DNA from: Pseudomonadota bacterium
GTDB lineage: Bacteria > Myxococcota_A > Bradymonadia > UBA4248
Direction: 5' to 3'
DNA: 46,197 nucleotides
NCBI GenBank assembly: GCA_017464085.1
Contig: JAFUEE010000045.1
Span: 1 to 46,197 of the forward strand
The first letter of the stretch is position 1, and each line of letters opens with the position of its first letter. The position numbers were made by a program, and so were the translations under genes. Below, piece by piece: positions 1-8,168 of the stretch. The notes beneath the pieces are model-generated. The model was not told the origin of the DNA. It saw only the letters and a program-made list of their open reading frames with translations, and made no database searches.

Positions 1-356
1 GGCCCCTGAGGGTGTCACATGTAAAAACCAATTTTTCGCGCTGGCCCCTGAGGGTGTCGCGTGTAAAAACTGATTTTTCGCACTGGCCCCTGAGGGTGTC
101 GCGTGTAAAAACTGATTTTTCGCGCTGGCCCCTGAGGGGGTCGCATGTAAAAATTGATTTTTCGCGCTGGTCCCTGAGGGTGTCACATGTAAAAACCAAT
201 TTTTCGCACTGGCCCCTGAGGGTGTCGCGTGTAAAAACTGATTTTTCACTCTGGCCCCTGAGGGTGTCGCATGTAAAAATTGATTTTTCGCACTAGCCCC
301 TGAGGGTGTCGCGTATAAAAAACTATATTTCGCGCTGGCCCCTGAGGGTGTCGCAT
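1..356. repeat. 42-bp tandem repeat array, cut by window edge
   Basis: Just over eight head-to-tail copies of a 42-bp unit, with unit starts at 1, 43, 85, 127, 169, 211, 253, 295 and a partial copy at 337. Each unit begins GGCCCCTGAGGGTGTC and ends with an AT-rich half in which AAAAA and TTTTT flank a variable 4-nt centre (ACTG, ACCA or ATTG types). Because 42 is a multiple of three, several frames stay open on both strands and give 14-residue peptide repeats. I do not take these as genes: there is no start signal and no recognisable domain. The array continues beyond position 1, so its true length is unknown. It is not a CRISPR array, because there are no unique spacers. Confidence 0.9.
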
Positions 357-422
357 TGTCTGAGCTATAGTTTGAGCCAGCTTTATGGAATGCGTCGTAT
401 TGAAAAAGGTAAAATACAACAA

Positions 423-549
423 TGCCTGGCGTATGCGCGTAGCGCATAGCCGGGCACAATGCGCAGCGTATCGGCAACGCCGATAGCTGCGTTCCAGGTG
501 GTGGCGCATCTCTGGGGAGTCGTATGGTCGTATGCCGTCGGGCATAGAC
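423..549 (+). repeat. Three REP-like palindromes (CGTAT...ATAGC family)
   Basis: Three adjacent hairpins with cores at 430-450 (stem TATGCGC/GCGCATA), 468-486 (TATCGGC/GCCGATA) and 529-549 (TATGCC/GGCATA). The outer arms also pair in the first (TGCCTGGC with GCCGGGCA) and second (CGCAGC with GCTGCG). They lie just beyond the 3' end of the minus-strand Yip1-like gene and belong to the palindrome family seen in most intergenic gaps of this window. They could act as transcript-end stabilisers or be remnants of RAYT-mobilised REPs; neither is shown here. Confidence 0.8.
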
Positions 550-562
550 GAGCCGCAAAGAA

Positions 563-1312
563 TTACCAGATATTGAATTGGAGCAGCGTGGGGATGAGCA
601 TCGGCAACGCAGTCCACATGCAGAGCATCATGCCGCAGTAGAGGCCGGTCAGTGTCGGGGCAATTTCGGGCTTGATCTTGAGGTATGCGTGCACGCCTGC
701 ACCCATGACGAGGAAAGTCCAGGGCATTGCGAGGAAGTCGCAGATTGTTGCGAGGTATGGCACGGGGACGATGCTGATGATGCCGACGAAAAGGTTCGGT
801 GTGATGCTGTAGCCGACATAGCGCAGGGCGCGGTCATAGTGGATGCGCTGTCCTGTAAGCGTTGAGATGCCAGAAATGATGAGCGCGAGAACCCATATCA
901 TTACAAAGATGAGCAGAGCCTGTGTGGCAGCCTGAATGAGTGCGCGCGAAAATACGGGTTCGGGCTGCAGGATGCCGCCCAGGAAAGCCATGAGGGTTCG
1001 CAGCGTGACGAGGATGAAGAGGTGCGGAAAGTGAAGCTGGCCTAAGGTTGCCGGATGTTCATCCTGTCCTTTCCAGAATGCGCCCGGGCGAGTGAGGATG
1101 AGGAGGAAATCGAGAAAGAAGCGCGTGAAAGGCGTTCTGGCGGCGTAGTTCAGGCTTTTCTGAAGCTCGGGCGTGTAGCCGGAATCGGTGTCTTTGTCAT
1201 ATTGTGCGTAGTGCTGGACATCGACGGCATAGCGAGCGGGGGCTTTTTCGGGGGGCGGCAGCTGCGTTTGCGGTGCCGTTCCGTGGCTGTGATCGTTGCT
1301 GGGTTCGGTCAT
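563..1312 (-). CDS. Yip1-domain-like membrane protein
   Basis: A 249-residue integral membrane protein. The first ~75 residues are hydrophilic and rich in Pro, Gln and Tyr. They are followed by about five hydrophobic segments with the spacing typical of Yip1/YIP1-family proteins, including a Phe/Leu-rich entry helix after an RTPFTRFFLDFLL-type stretch. Molecular function in bacteria is not established. The start at 1312 is chosen because its ATG overlaps the stop of the upstream methyltransferase-like gene as ATGA (1309-1312), which indicates translational coupling. A longer in-frame extension to 1726 is only the shadow of that upstream gene. The 3' end is followed by REP-like palindromes. 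Family assignment is by overall pattern and is moderately sure. Confidence 0.75.
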   Translation of the reverse strand: MTEPSNDHSHGTAPQTQLPPPEKAPARYAVDVQHYAQYDKDTDSGYTPELQKSLNYAARTPFTRFFLDFLLILTRPGAFWKGQDEHPATLGQLHFPHLFILVTLRTLMAFLGGILQPEPVFSRALIQAATQALLIFVMIWVLALIISGISTLTGQRIHYDRALRYVGYSITPNLFVGIISIVPVPYLATICDFLAMPWTFLVMGAGVHAYLKIKPEIAPTLTGLYCGMMLCMWTALPMLIPTLLQFNIW

Positions 1313-2706
1313 AATTCGAGGCTGGCAACAGCCATCATGTGATAGGTCATCGGGAGCGTGTCGCAGAGCGTCAGGCGCGTGAGTCGGTAGCCGAGCGCTG
1401 TAAAGTGTCGGCATTCCTGCGCGACAGCGTATGCCGTTGGCGCGACGATATAGAGCGTTCTGGCGCCGAAACGCTTGCAGAGCTCGGCAGTCTTTTCGGA
1501 ATACGGCATGCGGTTGCTGTGCATGAGTATCGCGTCTGCCCTGCATCCTTTGTAATAGCGCTTGTCGAGGTAGTGTTCGGCGGTATCTGTAAAGAATGCG
1601 GCATTCTGCCAGTTGTAGGTCTGCGCGTTGTGCTGTGCGGACAGGATTGCTGGCCACGAGGCGTCGATGCCGGTATAAGCGTGCGCGCATCGTTTCATGA
1701 CGGAGGCATGCGTGCCGCATCCGCATCCGAGCTCCAGGATGTTTTCGAAGTGTCGTGTTTCGGTCATTTCGGCAAGCGCCTTCCGGATCAGCGCGGCATT
1801 GCCGGGGTTGACGGGTGTCCAGGCGCCGCGCAGGGCGTAAAGCAGATGGTCTTCGTCGTCATGCGCGTAGCCGTAGTATGGGCTGCCTGCGAGTGTTTCC
1901 GGTTTGGGATAGACATGGCTGCCGCGCGGTGGGAGCTCCTGAAAGATGACCGAGACATCGAGCGTCTGCCCTGCCTGTGCCGCGAGCTGCTTTGAGCCAT
2001 GCGCTTGGTCCGGCATATTTTGGTCCGGCATATTATAGACGATGATGCGTGCCTGGTTGCCATAGGCTTCAAAGCCGATGCGAGTCAGGTGAGCGAATGG
2101 CAGGTCGAGCGCGCAGAAGCGCGTGATCAGCTGAGCGAGCTCCGGTGCATGGAGCGCGCAATGCTGCATGTCGAGCGGCCGCACGGCTGGGGCGTCATAG
2201 AGATCCTGAGCGGTGGCTTCTTTGAGGTCGATGCCGGGCCCGGCATGCGCAAATTGGATTGCTGCGATATCAGTGCGCGGGAGGATGCCGGTGACGCGGC
2301 CTTTTTGCGTCTGAAAAATAGTCAGGTCCGTGCGGTGCCTGTACGCGAGCGTCTGGGGCGCGCAGACGAAATCGGTCTGACAGTCTTCGGGAATCTGCAC
2401 GAATTTCTGGATCAGGCGAAGCCAGTGCGCTTTTTTGAGCGCGCGCTGCGCGTCAATCGACAGGCAGGCGAACTGGCATGCCGGGCACGACTGCCAGAGC
2501 GGGCATGGCGGCTCGACGCGGTCTGCGCTTGGCGTGAGCACGCGCGTCAAGTAAGCCTGGGCTCTCCGGCGTATCGGGCATGGTTCTGCTTCGACCAGTT
2601 CCCCGGCAAGCGCATTCGCGATTCGGAACATGCGGCCTTCGGGGGACTGCGCCATGCCGTCGCCGCAGTAATGGAAATGAGAGATGCGGAATGTGTTGGT
2701 TTCCAT
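1309..2706 (-). CDS. TrmA/RlmD-family RNA methyltransferase-like protein, catalytic residues missing
   Basis: A 465-residue protein of the SAM-dependent RNA m5U methyltransferase family. Visible features are an N-terminal iron-sulfur-type cysteine set (C-x5-C-x2-C in CPLWQSCPAC, with a further Cys near ...DFVCAP), the YRHRTDL strand, and SAM motif I ELGCGCGTHASV. Family catalytic positions are not conserved. The DPPR motif is replaced by HSNRM, the nucleophilic Cys of the LYISCNPET segment aligns with LYIVAPTAY, and the terminal HHME general base reads YHMM. It may therefore be a non-catalytic binding protein or have changed chemistry. The start at 2706 is 15 nt after the SEC-C gene's stop; no clear Shine-Dalgarno is seen. 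It is coupled to the downstream Yip1-like gene. Confidence 0.8.
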   Translation of the reverse strand: METNTFRISHFHYCGDGMAQSPEGRMFRIANALAGELVEAEPCPIRRRAQAYLTRVLTPSADRVEPPCPLWQSCPACQFACLSIDAQRALKKAHWLRLIQKFVQIPEDCQTDFVCAPQTLAYRHRTDLTIFQTQKGRVTGILPRTDIAAIQFAHAGPGIDLKEATAQDLYDAPAVRPLDMQHCALHAPELAQLITRFCALDLPFAHLTRIGFEAYGNQARIIVYNMPDQNMPDQAHGSKQLAAQAGQTLDVSVIFQELPPRGSHVYPKPETLAGSPYYGYAHDDEDHLLYALRGAWTPVNPGNAALIRKALAEMTETRHFENILELGCGCGTHASVMKRCAHAYTGIDASWPAILSAQHNAQTYNWQNAAFFTDTAEHYLDKRYYKGCRADAILMHSNRMPYSEKTAELCKRFGARTLYIVAPTAYAVAQECRHFTALGYRLTRLTLCDTLPMTYHMMAVASLEL

Positions 2707-2720
2707 TAAGGAGAGGATCC

Positions 2721-3137
2721 TCAGGCTCTGTTGCCGAAATCGATGTTTCCGCCGTTGCCTGTCTCGCTGCGCACGGTCGGCACGTTGCGGAACGCGCAAT
2801 AGACCAGGAGGATCAGCGCGCCGACGCCGAAGATCGAGCCGCCGAGGCGCGTATAGTCGCTCAGATGGAAAATCAGGAACAGCGCGCCCAGAAGCGCGAG
2901 TCCGAGCACTGCGACTTTCCATGTCGGCACGCCTGGCGCGGGGTTTTCTTCAAAGATGACTTCGCCATTTTCATCGAGTTTGAGATCCGGATTGTCTTTG
3001 CTCTCTTTTGCGAGCGCCGCTTTGCGGCGCTGCTCCTGCTCCGCTTCTCTGGCGGCATCGAGATCCTTCTGCAGGCAGCAGTTTTTGTATTTTTTCCCGC
3101 TGCCGCAATGACATTTTTCATTTCTTCCGAGAGACAT
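2721..3137 (-). CDS. SEC-C motif protein with two membrane segments
   Basis: A 138-residue protein. Residues 1-22 form a SEC-C zinc-binding motif (GRNEKCHCGSGKKYKNCC), the same module found at the SecA C-terminus. A charged, coiled linker follows, then two hydrophobic segments (about residues 72-91 and 97-115) predict a membrane hairpin. The partner is unknown; SEC-C motifs bind zinc and often contact SecB or the ribosome. Start ATG at 3137 is preceded on the minus strand by a good Shine-Dalgarno (AAAGGAA, about 7 nt upstream). It heads a minus-strand set with the methyltransferase-like and Yip1-like genes. Confidence 0.85.
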   Translation of the reverse strand: MSLGRNEKCHCGSGKKYKNCCLQKDLDAAREAEQEQRRKAALAKESKDNPDLKLDENGEVIFEENPAPGVPTWKVAVLGLALLGALFLIFHLSDYTRLGGSIFGVGALILLVYCAFRNVPTVRSETGNGGNIDFGNRA

Positions 3138-3566
3138 TTGAATTCCTTTCCAAAAAAGATCAGGTCGGTTCAGTTGTGCTTTACTCGCTATCTGGCATCA
3201 GCCGCATAGGCGTTTGGCATGAGTTCATCTGCCGGCGCGAGTCAGCCGCGCAGGCGTTTTGGGGGCGTGCATTGCCCTTTGCGCATCGCCTGCGCTTGCG
3301 TGCGCAGCCGCTGCCGGATGCGTCCATAAGCCTTGTCTGGCTTTCGGGGCGCGGACGATGCAGACGCTGGGGGACACTCATAAACCATATTTTGCAAATC
3401 GTAAAATCACAAAACTTGTTTAATCGTCATAAACCGTTTAAGAGAGCGATTTTTTTACGGTCAGGCATTTGCCGGTGCCGGAAGTCTGTCTGGATCTGCG
3501 GTTTCAGATGCGCGAACGGACTGGGAAAGCGTTTCAAGGTCATCAAGGCGTTTCAAGGTCACAATA
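3138..3566. other. Divergent intergenic region with short direct repeats
   Basis: No gene is supported here; it should hold the divergent promoters for the SEC-C gene (minus) and the permease (plus). A diverged repeat of GCCGCATAGGCGTTTGG-like sequence occurs near 3203 and 3244. CATAAACC occurs twice (about 3379 and 3428). An exact 14-bp repeat, GCGTTTCAAGGTCA, is present at 3529-3542 and 3548-3561, immediately before the permease start. I cannot fix a promoter with confidence. Confidence 0.5.
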
Positions 3567-4973
3567 ATGGAAGTTCAGGAAACGGAGACGTTATCTGCCT
3601 CAGGCGTCCAGACGGGCGCGGCATTTACATCAGCAGAAGGCAGCGATGTCTCCCCTCAGGAAGAGGCGCCCAAACGCGTCATCAGCGGTTTTTCTGCGAC
3701 AATGGTCGTGATCGCGAGCATGGTGGGCACCGGAATATTCACGACGACCGGCATCCTTTTGGAGCAGGTGCCGTCTGCCTCTGCCGTGCTATGGGCGTGG
3801 ATTATCGGCGGTGTCGTCGCATTTTTTGGCGCGCTCTCCTATGCAGAACTCGTCGCGATGTATCCCAAAAATGGCGGTGAATATCAGCTGCTTTCGACAG
3901 TTTATCATCCCGTGCTTGGCTTTGTCGCAGGATGGATTTCTTTGATTGTCGGATTTTCCGCGCCGATCGCATCAGCCGCCATGGCTTTTGGCAAATACGC
4001 CACCCACAGCCTGCCGGGGCTGAGTGAGTTCTGGGCTGCATTTGCGGTGATCATCGCGCTTTCAGTCGTGCACGCGGTCAAGGTCACGCTCGGCAGCGCT
4101 GTTCAGAACTTCTTCACGGTGCTCAAGATCCTGCTCGTCGGTGGTTTTATCGCCGGCGGTCTGATGCTCGGCGATTTCACGCATATCACTTCGGATTCGC
4201 CGCTTGACACGTTCAATACGATGCTCACGCCTGGCTTTGCGGTCGGCCTGATTTATGTCACGTATGCCTATACGGGCTGGAACGGTTCCGCCTATATCGC
4301 TGGCGAAATCAAAAATCCGTCCAAAGCCTTGCCGAAAGCGCTTGCGCTTGGGACGCTTGTCGTCACGCTGATCTATCTCGGTCTCAATGTGGTGTTTCTT
4401 TCAGCGGCGCCAGTTTCCGAGCTTTCCGGGTCGATCGAGATCGGTGCGGTCGTGGCATCGTCTTTCTTTGGGGAGAGTGCCGGCCGGATCTTTTCGGCAG
4501 TCATCGCGCTGTTGCTCGTGAGTTCGCTTTCGGCAATGATCATGGCCGGGCCGCGCATTTACCAGGCCATGGGCGCGGATTATCCCCTCCTCAAAGTCCT
4601 GTCTCGCAGAAAAGGAGATTCCGGGCCGTTTTATGCGATCATCCTGCAGGCAGTCATTGCGATCGGCATGCTCCTGACCGCGCGTTTTGACGAGCTGATC
4701 ACCTATATGGGGTTCACGCTTTCGGTCAATGCTGTGCTGACGGTCATCGGCGTGTTCGTCATGCGCCTCCGGAAGCCGGACGCCGAACGGCCATACAAAT
4801 GCTGGGGCTATCCGGTCACGCCTGTGCTCTTTATCCTGCTCTCGCTGTGGATGATTGTCTTTACGATTGTTCAGACGCCTGGCGTTGCGCTTGCCGGGGC
4901 TGGTACTATTCTTGTGGGCGTTGTGCTTTACTACATTGCAAAACCTCGCAAAGCACGTACCCTCAGTGAATAA
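3567..4973 (+). CDS. APC-superfamily amino-acid permease
   Basis: A 468-residue inner-membrane transporter with about 12 hydrophobic segments. The N-terminal ~38 residues are hydrophilic, followed by the family's first-helix signature VIASMVGTGIFTTTG, which contains the G-x-G-I-F substrate/ion site. Further hallmarks are FFGALSYAELVAMYPKNGGE after TM2-3 and a TGWNGSAYIAGEIKNP loop. These place it with APC amino-acid permeases or exchangers; the substrate cannot be told from sequence. The Shine-Dalgarno is a weak AAGG eight nt before the ATG, lying inside the second of two identical 14-bp repeats. It is monocistronic as far as can be seen: a 260-bp gap with a REP-like palindrome separates it from the ClpB gene. 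Confidence 0.92.
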   Translation: MEVQETETLSASGVQTGAAFTSAEGSDVSPQEEAPKRVISGFSATMVVIASMVGTGIFTTTGILLEQVPSASAVLWAWIIGGVVAFFGALSYAELVAMYPKNGGEYQLLSTVYHPVLGFVAGWISLIVGFSAPIASAAMAFGKYATHSLPGLSEFWAAFAVIIALSVVHAVKVTLGSAVQNFFTVLKILLVGGFIAGGLMLGDFTHITSDSPLDTFNTMLTPGFAVGLIYVTYAYTGWNGSAYIAGEIKNPSKALPKALALGTLVVTLIYLGLNVVFLSAAPVSELSGSIEIGAVVASSFFGESAGRIFSAVIALLLVSSLSAMIMAGPRIYQAMGADYPLLKVLSRRKGDSGPFYAIILQAVIAIGMLLTARFDELITYMGFTLSVNAVLTVIGVFVMRLRKPDAERPYKCWGYPVTPVLFILLSLWMIVFTIVQTPGVALAGAGTILVGVVLYYIAKPRKARTLSE

Positions 4974-5014
4974 TCGGTTGTCCGGCCGCTTGTGCGTTGC
5001 ACTGCGCGCCGGTT

Positions 5015-5041
5015 CCGCGCTATGCTGACGCATACGCGCGG
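5015..5041 (-). repeat. REP-like palindrome
   Basis: A hairpin with core CTATGCTGACGCATACG (5020-5036) and outer CCGCGC/GCGCGG arms. It is the inverse orientation of the CGTAT...ATAGC family and lies between the permease and ClpB genes. Confidence 0.7.
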
Positions 5042-5233
5042 AAATTTTCATGCAGTGGCGAGGCGCGTGCGGCGAGGCTTGTGCATACGCGCTGAAAGTT
5101 ATATGACCATTTCAGATCACAGGCTTGGCAAAATCGGTGTCATTCTGCCTATTTTGGTATATTTTGATGCGAAACTTTTCGGTCAGTTCTTGCTGGCCGC
5201 AATAGTCATTCTCAAATTCCAATGGAGTTCACT

Positions 5234-8083
5234 ATGATTCTAGACAATCAAATGAGTTCTGCGATGTGTGTCGCCCTCAAAGACGCGCAGAATCTCGCTC
5301 AGCAGAATCGCCAGGAGATCATTGAGATCGAACATGTGCTTTTGAGCATCTTCGCGCAAGAAGGCAATGTGCTCAATATGTTCAGATCCCTTGGCATCGA
5401 TGCGAATTATTTGATTCGCCGTCTCGAGCGCGAGTCGGAGAATCTGCCCAAATCGTTCAAAAACTCGCCGGCGATTCCTGGCACACGTCTGGATCAGGCG
5501 CTTCAGTATGGCCTCGACAATGCGCTCAGCAATGCGCGGCACTACTGCGAGACGACTGACTTTATCGCAGGCGTGACACGCATCCCGAATGGCAATGCGG
5601 CTATCATGCTTCGCTCGCTCAACCTGACCGCTCTTTCCGTGCAGGGCACGGTCATGCGCCTTCAGCTTCCGTCAGAGCCTGTCAATACGAGCGGCTCCCC
5701 ATTTGTGACGGCGTATCAGATGCCTGCGCAGAATGTGCAGCAGCCCACGGCGTTTGGCGGCCCTCAGCCCACGGCGTTTGGCGGCCCTCAGCCCACGGCG
5801 TTTGGCGGCCCTCAGCCTGTTCAGCCTTCATTTGGACCATACGGCGTGCAGGTGCCGCAGGCCCAGAATACATTGTCATCCGTACAGCAGAACGCTGCAC
5901 AGGCTCAGATCACGACGACATGGCGGCCGCTTCCCTCAAATCTTCAGCATGTCCAGCAGATGACGACAGACTGGACGCTCATGGCCACTCAGGGCAAGCT
6001 TCGCCCTTGCCTCGAACGCGATGCGGAAATCCGTCGCCTCATCCAGATCTTGATGCGCAAATCCAAGAACAATCCGGTTGTTGTCGGCCCGCTCGGCGTC
6101 GGCAAAAATACGCTCATCATGGGGCTTGCGCAGCGCATCGTTCGCGGTGATGTGCCCGATCGCTTCAAGAATGTCTCGCTTCTCAAGCTCGACTCCGCTC
6201 AGGTTCTCGGCGGTGCCAAATACAAGAGCGCGCTTGAGGAAAGCTTCAAAAATCTCGTGACCGACATTTCGAGCGCGCGCGGCCGTGTCGTCCTCTATAT
6301 CCCCGATTTCTTTGGGTTCGGGCAGGTCACGAATGATCTCGTCAATATCCTCGAGCCCTATCTCGTGCGCGGCGATCTGCTCGTCATCACGACCGCTTCC
6401 CAGAAAGACCAGAAACGCGTCTTTGACGACAAGCCGGTATGCGATCGCCTGTTCAACGTCCTCTCGCTGGAAGAACCGACAGTCGAACAGGCCACGGAAA
6501 TGCTCCTCGGCATCAAGTCAATTTATGAAGTCCATCATGGCGTGCCCATTACCGATGAAGCGGTCTCTGCTGCCGTCACGCAGTCAAAGCGCTATTTGAC
6601 GACGCGCAAACTGCCCGATAAAGCCGTCGATCTGCTCGATGAATCCGCTGGCAAGGTCCGCATGGAACTCGATGCGCCGCCCGCAGCTGGCGATGCCATT
6701 GCAGATCGCATCAACGATATTCGCATGTCATTGTCGACGCTTTCCAAAACGCCGTCGCCTCAGAATGACAAGACGCGCAGTGACTTGGAAAATGAGCTTC
6801 GACAGAAGACCGAGGAACTCGAAGAATTCAAACGGCAGTGGAAAATCGAAAAAGATGCCATTGCTGAAATCACGGCAATCAAGTCCGCGATCGAACGCGC
6901 CAGCGAAGAGATGGAACAGTGCCGACAGCGCGGCGATGTCAATGGGGAGCAGTCGATCAGATACGGAAAAATGCTCGACCTCCAGGCCAATCTCAAACGG
7001 CTTGAAGCACAGCTTGAGGGCAAGCCCAGACTCGTCAAGAATTCAGTCGGACCAAATGAAATCGCAGAGACCATCGCGCTCTGGACGGGCATTCCTGTTG
7101 CCAAGATGATGGAAGATGAGATCAAAAAGCTCCTCGTCATTGAGGAAAAACTCAATTCACGCGTCATCGGTCAGGAACACGCCGTCAAAGCTGTGGCTTC
7201 TTCCGTGCGCCGTTCGCGCACCGGGCTCCAGGATCCAAACCGCCCGATCGGTTCGTTCATTTTCCTCGGCCCCTCCGGCGTCGGCAAAACCGAGCTTGCA
7301 AAAGCACTCGCGGAATTCCTCTTCGATGACGAGAACGCAATCGTCCGTCTCGATATGAGCGAATATATGGAAAAACATGCGGCTGCCAAGCTGATCGGCG
7401 CACCTCCCGGTTATGTCGGCCACGAAGATGGCGGCGTACTCACCAATGCCGTCATGGAAAAGCCCTACTCTGTCGTCCTCTTCGACGAAGTCGAAAAAGC
7501 TCACCCCGATACGTTCAATGTTCTGCTTCAGATGCTCGATGATGGCCGTCTGACAGATTCAAAAGGACAGGTCGTCGACTTTAAGAACACGATCGTCATC
7601 ATGACGAGCAACTTGGGCTCGAAATCTATCCTCGAATACGTCGATACCGATCCTGAGCGCATGCAGAAAGAAGTCATGGAGGCGCTTCAGAACCATTTCC
7701 GTCCGGAATTCCTGGGACGTATCGATGCCAAGATCATCTATCACGCGCTGACAAAAGACAATCTCCGCAAGATTCTTGGCCTCCAGATGAAACGAATCCA
7801 CAAGCTGCTCGCGGGGCGCGGTCTCAAGCTCAATATCGAAAAATCTGCGGAAGATTTCCTCGTCGATGCCGGCTATAAGCCCGCATTTGGCGCGCGTCCG
7901 ATCAAGCAGGCAATCATCGATTACATTCAGGAGCCGCTCTCCAATCTGCTCATCGAGCACAATTATCCCGAAGGGACGATTCTCGAAGCAGTCTATGAAG
8001 ATGGTGCTGACGCCTTGAAATTCTTAATAAAAAATGAACAGCCTCCCAAAGCGGCTGACGCTTCCCCCTTTGAAACGATCTGA
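5234..8083 (+). CDS. clpB: ClpB-type AAA+ disaggregase with degenerate D1 ring
   Basis: A 949-residue Hsp100 protein. Order: Clp N-domain (about 1-145), a Pro/Gln/Gly linker with three exact 8-residue PTAFGGPQ repeats (about 170-195), D1, a full-length ClpB-like coiled-coil middle domain (about 470-590, with the GDVNGEQSIRYGKM segment), and D2. D2 is canonical (GPSGVGKTE, VVLFDEVEKAHPD, pore GYVG, sensor GARPIKQAI). D1 keeps the pore KYK and HHGV...LPDKAVDLLDES landmarks. Its Walker A reads GPLGVGKN (Asn for Thr) and its Walker B ends LYIPDF instead of hhFIDE, so D1 hydrolysis is probably lost. The start is placed at 5234 because TGGAG lies 6 nt before it; the ATG at 5222 has no ribosome site. 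The symbol reflects the family; it may be a second, specialised paralogue. Confidence 0.9.
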   Translation: MILDNQMSSAMCVALKDAQNLAQQNRQEIIEIEHVLLSIFAQEGNVLNMFRSLGIDANYLIRRLERESENLPKSFKNSPAIPGTRLDQALQYGLDNALSNARHYCETTDFIAGVTRIPNGNAAIMLRSLNLTALSVQGTVMRLQLPSEPVNTSGSPFVTAYQMPAQNVQQPTAFGGPQPTAFGGPQPTAFGGPQPVQPSFGPYGVQVPQAQNTLSSVQQNAAQAQITTTWRPLPSNLQHVQQMTTDWTLMATQGKLRPCLERDAEIRRLIQILMRKSKNNPVVVGPLGVGKNTLIMGLAQRIVRGDVPDRFKNVSLLKLDSAQVLGGAKYKSALEESFKNLVTDISSARGRVVLYIPDFFGFGQVTNDLVNILEPYLVRGDLLVITTASQKDQKRVFDDKPVCDRLFNVLSLEEPTVEQATEMLLGIKSIYEVHHGVPITDEAVSAAVTQSKRYLTTRKLPDKAVDLLDESAGKVRMELDAPPAAGDAIADRINDIRMSLSTLSKTPSPQNDKTRSDLENELRQKTEELEEFKRQWKIEKDAIAEITAIKSAIERASEEMEQCRQRGDVNGEQSIRYGKMLDLQANLKRLEAQLEGKPRLVKNSVGPNEIAETIALWTGIPVAKMMEDEIKKLLVIEEKLNSRVIGQEHAVKAVASSVRRSRTGLQDPNRPIGSFIFLGPSGVGKTELAKALAEFLFDDENAIVRLDMSEYMEKHAAAKLIGAPPGYVGHEDGGVLTNAVMEKPYSVVLFDEVEKAHPDTFNVLLQMLDDGRLTDSKGQVVDFKNTIVIMTSNLGSKSILEYVDTDPERMQKEVMEALQNHFRPEFLGRIDAKIIYHALTKDNLRKILGLQMKRIHKLLAGRGLKLNIEKSAEDFLVDAGYKPAFGARPIKQAIIDYIQEPLSNLLIEHNYPEGTILEAVYEDGADALKFLIKNEQPPKAADASPFETI
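5744..5815 (+). repeat. Three perfect 24-bp repeats inside the clpB linker
   Basis: Three identical tandem 24-bp units (starting CCCACGGCGTTTGG) encode the PTAFGGPQ linker repeats between the Clp N-domain and D1. Lack of synonymous drift implies recent expansion. Confidence 0.9.
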
Positions 8084-8119
8084 TATTTCAATGGATTGGA
8101 AGTGATCGATCCATGATCA

Positions 8120-8159
8120 GGCTCTGCAGCTCTGGCAGTCGCAGAGCCTTTCATTTTTC
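8120..8159 (+). terminator. Intrinsic terminator after clpB
   Basis: Stem GGCTCTGC (8120-8127) pairs perfectly with GCAGAGCC (8141-8148) over a 13-nt loop, followed by TTTCATTTTTCT. It separates clpB from the lipoprotein gene that starts 10 nt later. Confidence 0.8.
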
Positions 8160-8168
8160 TGAGGACGC

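Noticed and set aside
1..356. Possible CRISPR array
   Set aside because: Units are contiguous with no unique spacers and no cas genes are present.
12..617. Open frames on both strands through the left-edge repeat and palindromes
   Set aside because: They arise because the 42-bp unit is divisible by three. There is no ribosome site, no domain, and the minus-strand frame runs through three REP-like hairpins.
1999..2709. Plus-strand frames antisense to the methyltransferase-like gene
   Set aside because: The minus-strand protein has recognisable motifs; the plus frames are GC-driven shadows.
3008..3880. 290-codon plus-strand frame overlapping the SEC-C and permease genes
   Set aside because: It is antisense to one gene and out of frame with the other, both of which have clear domains.
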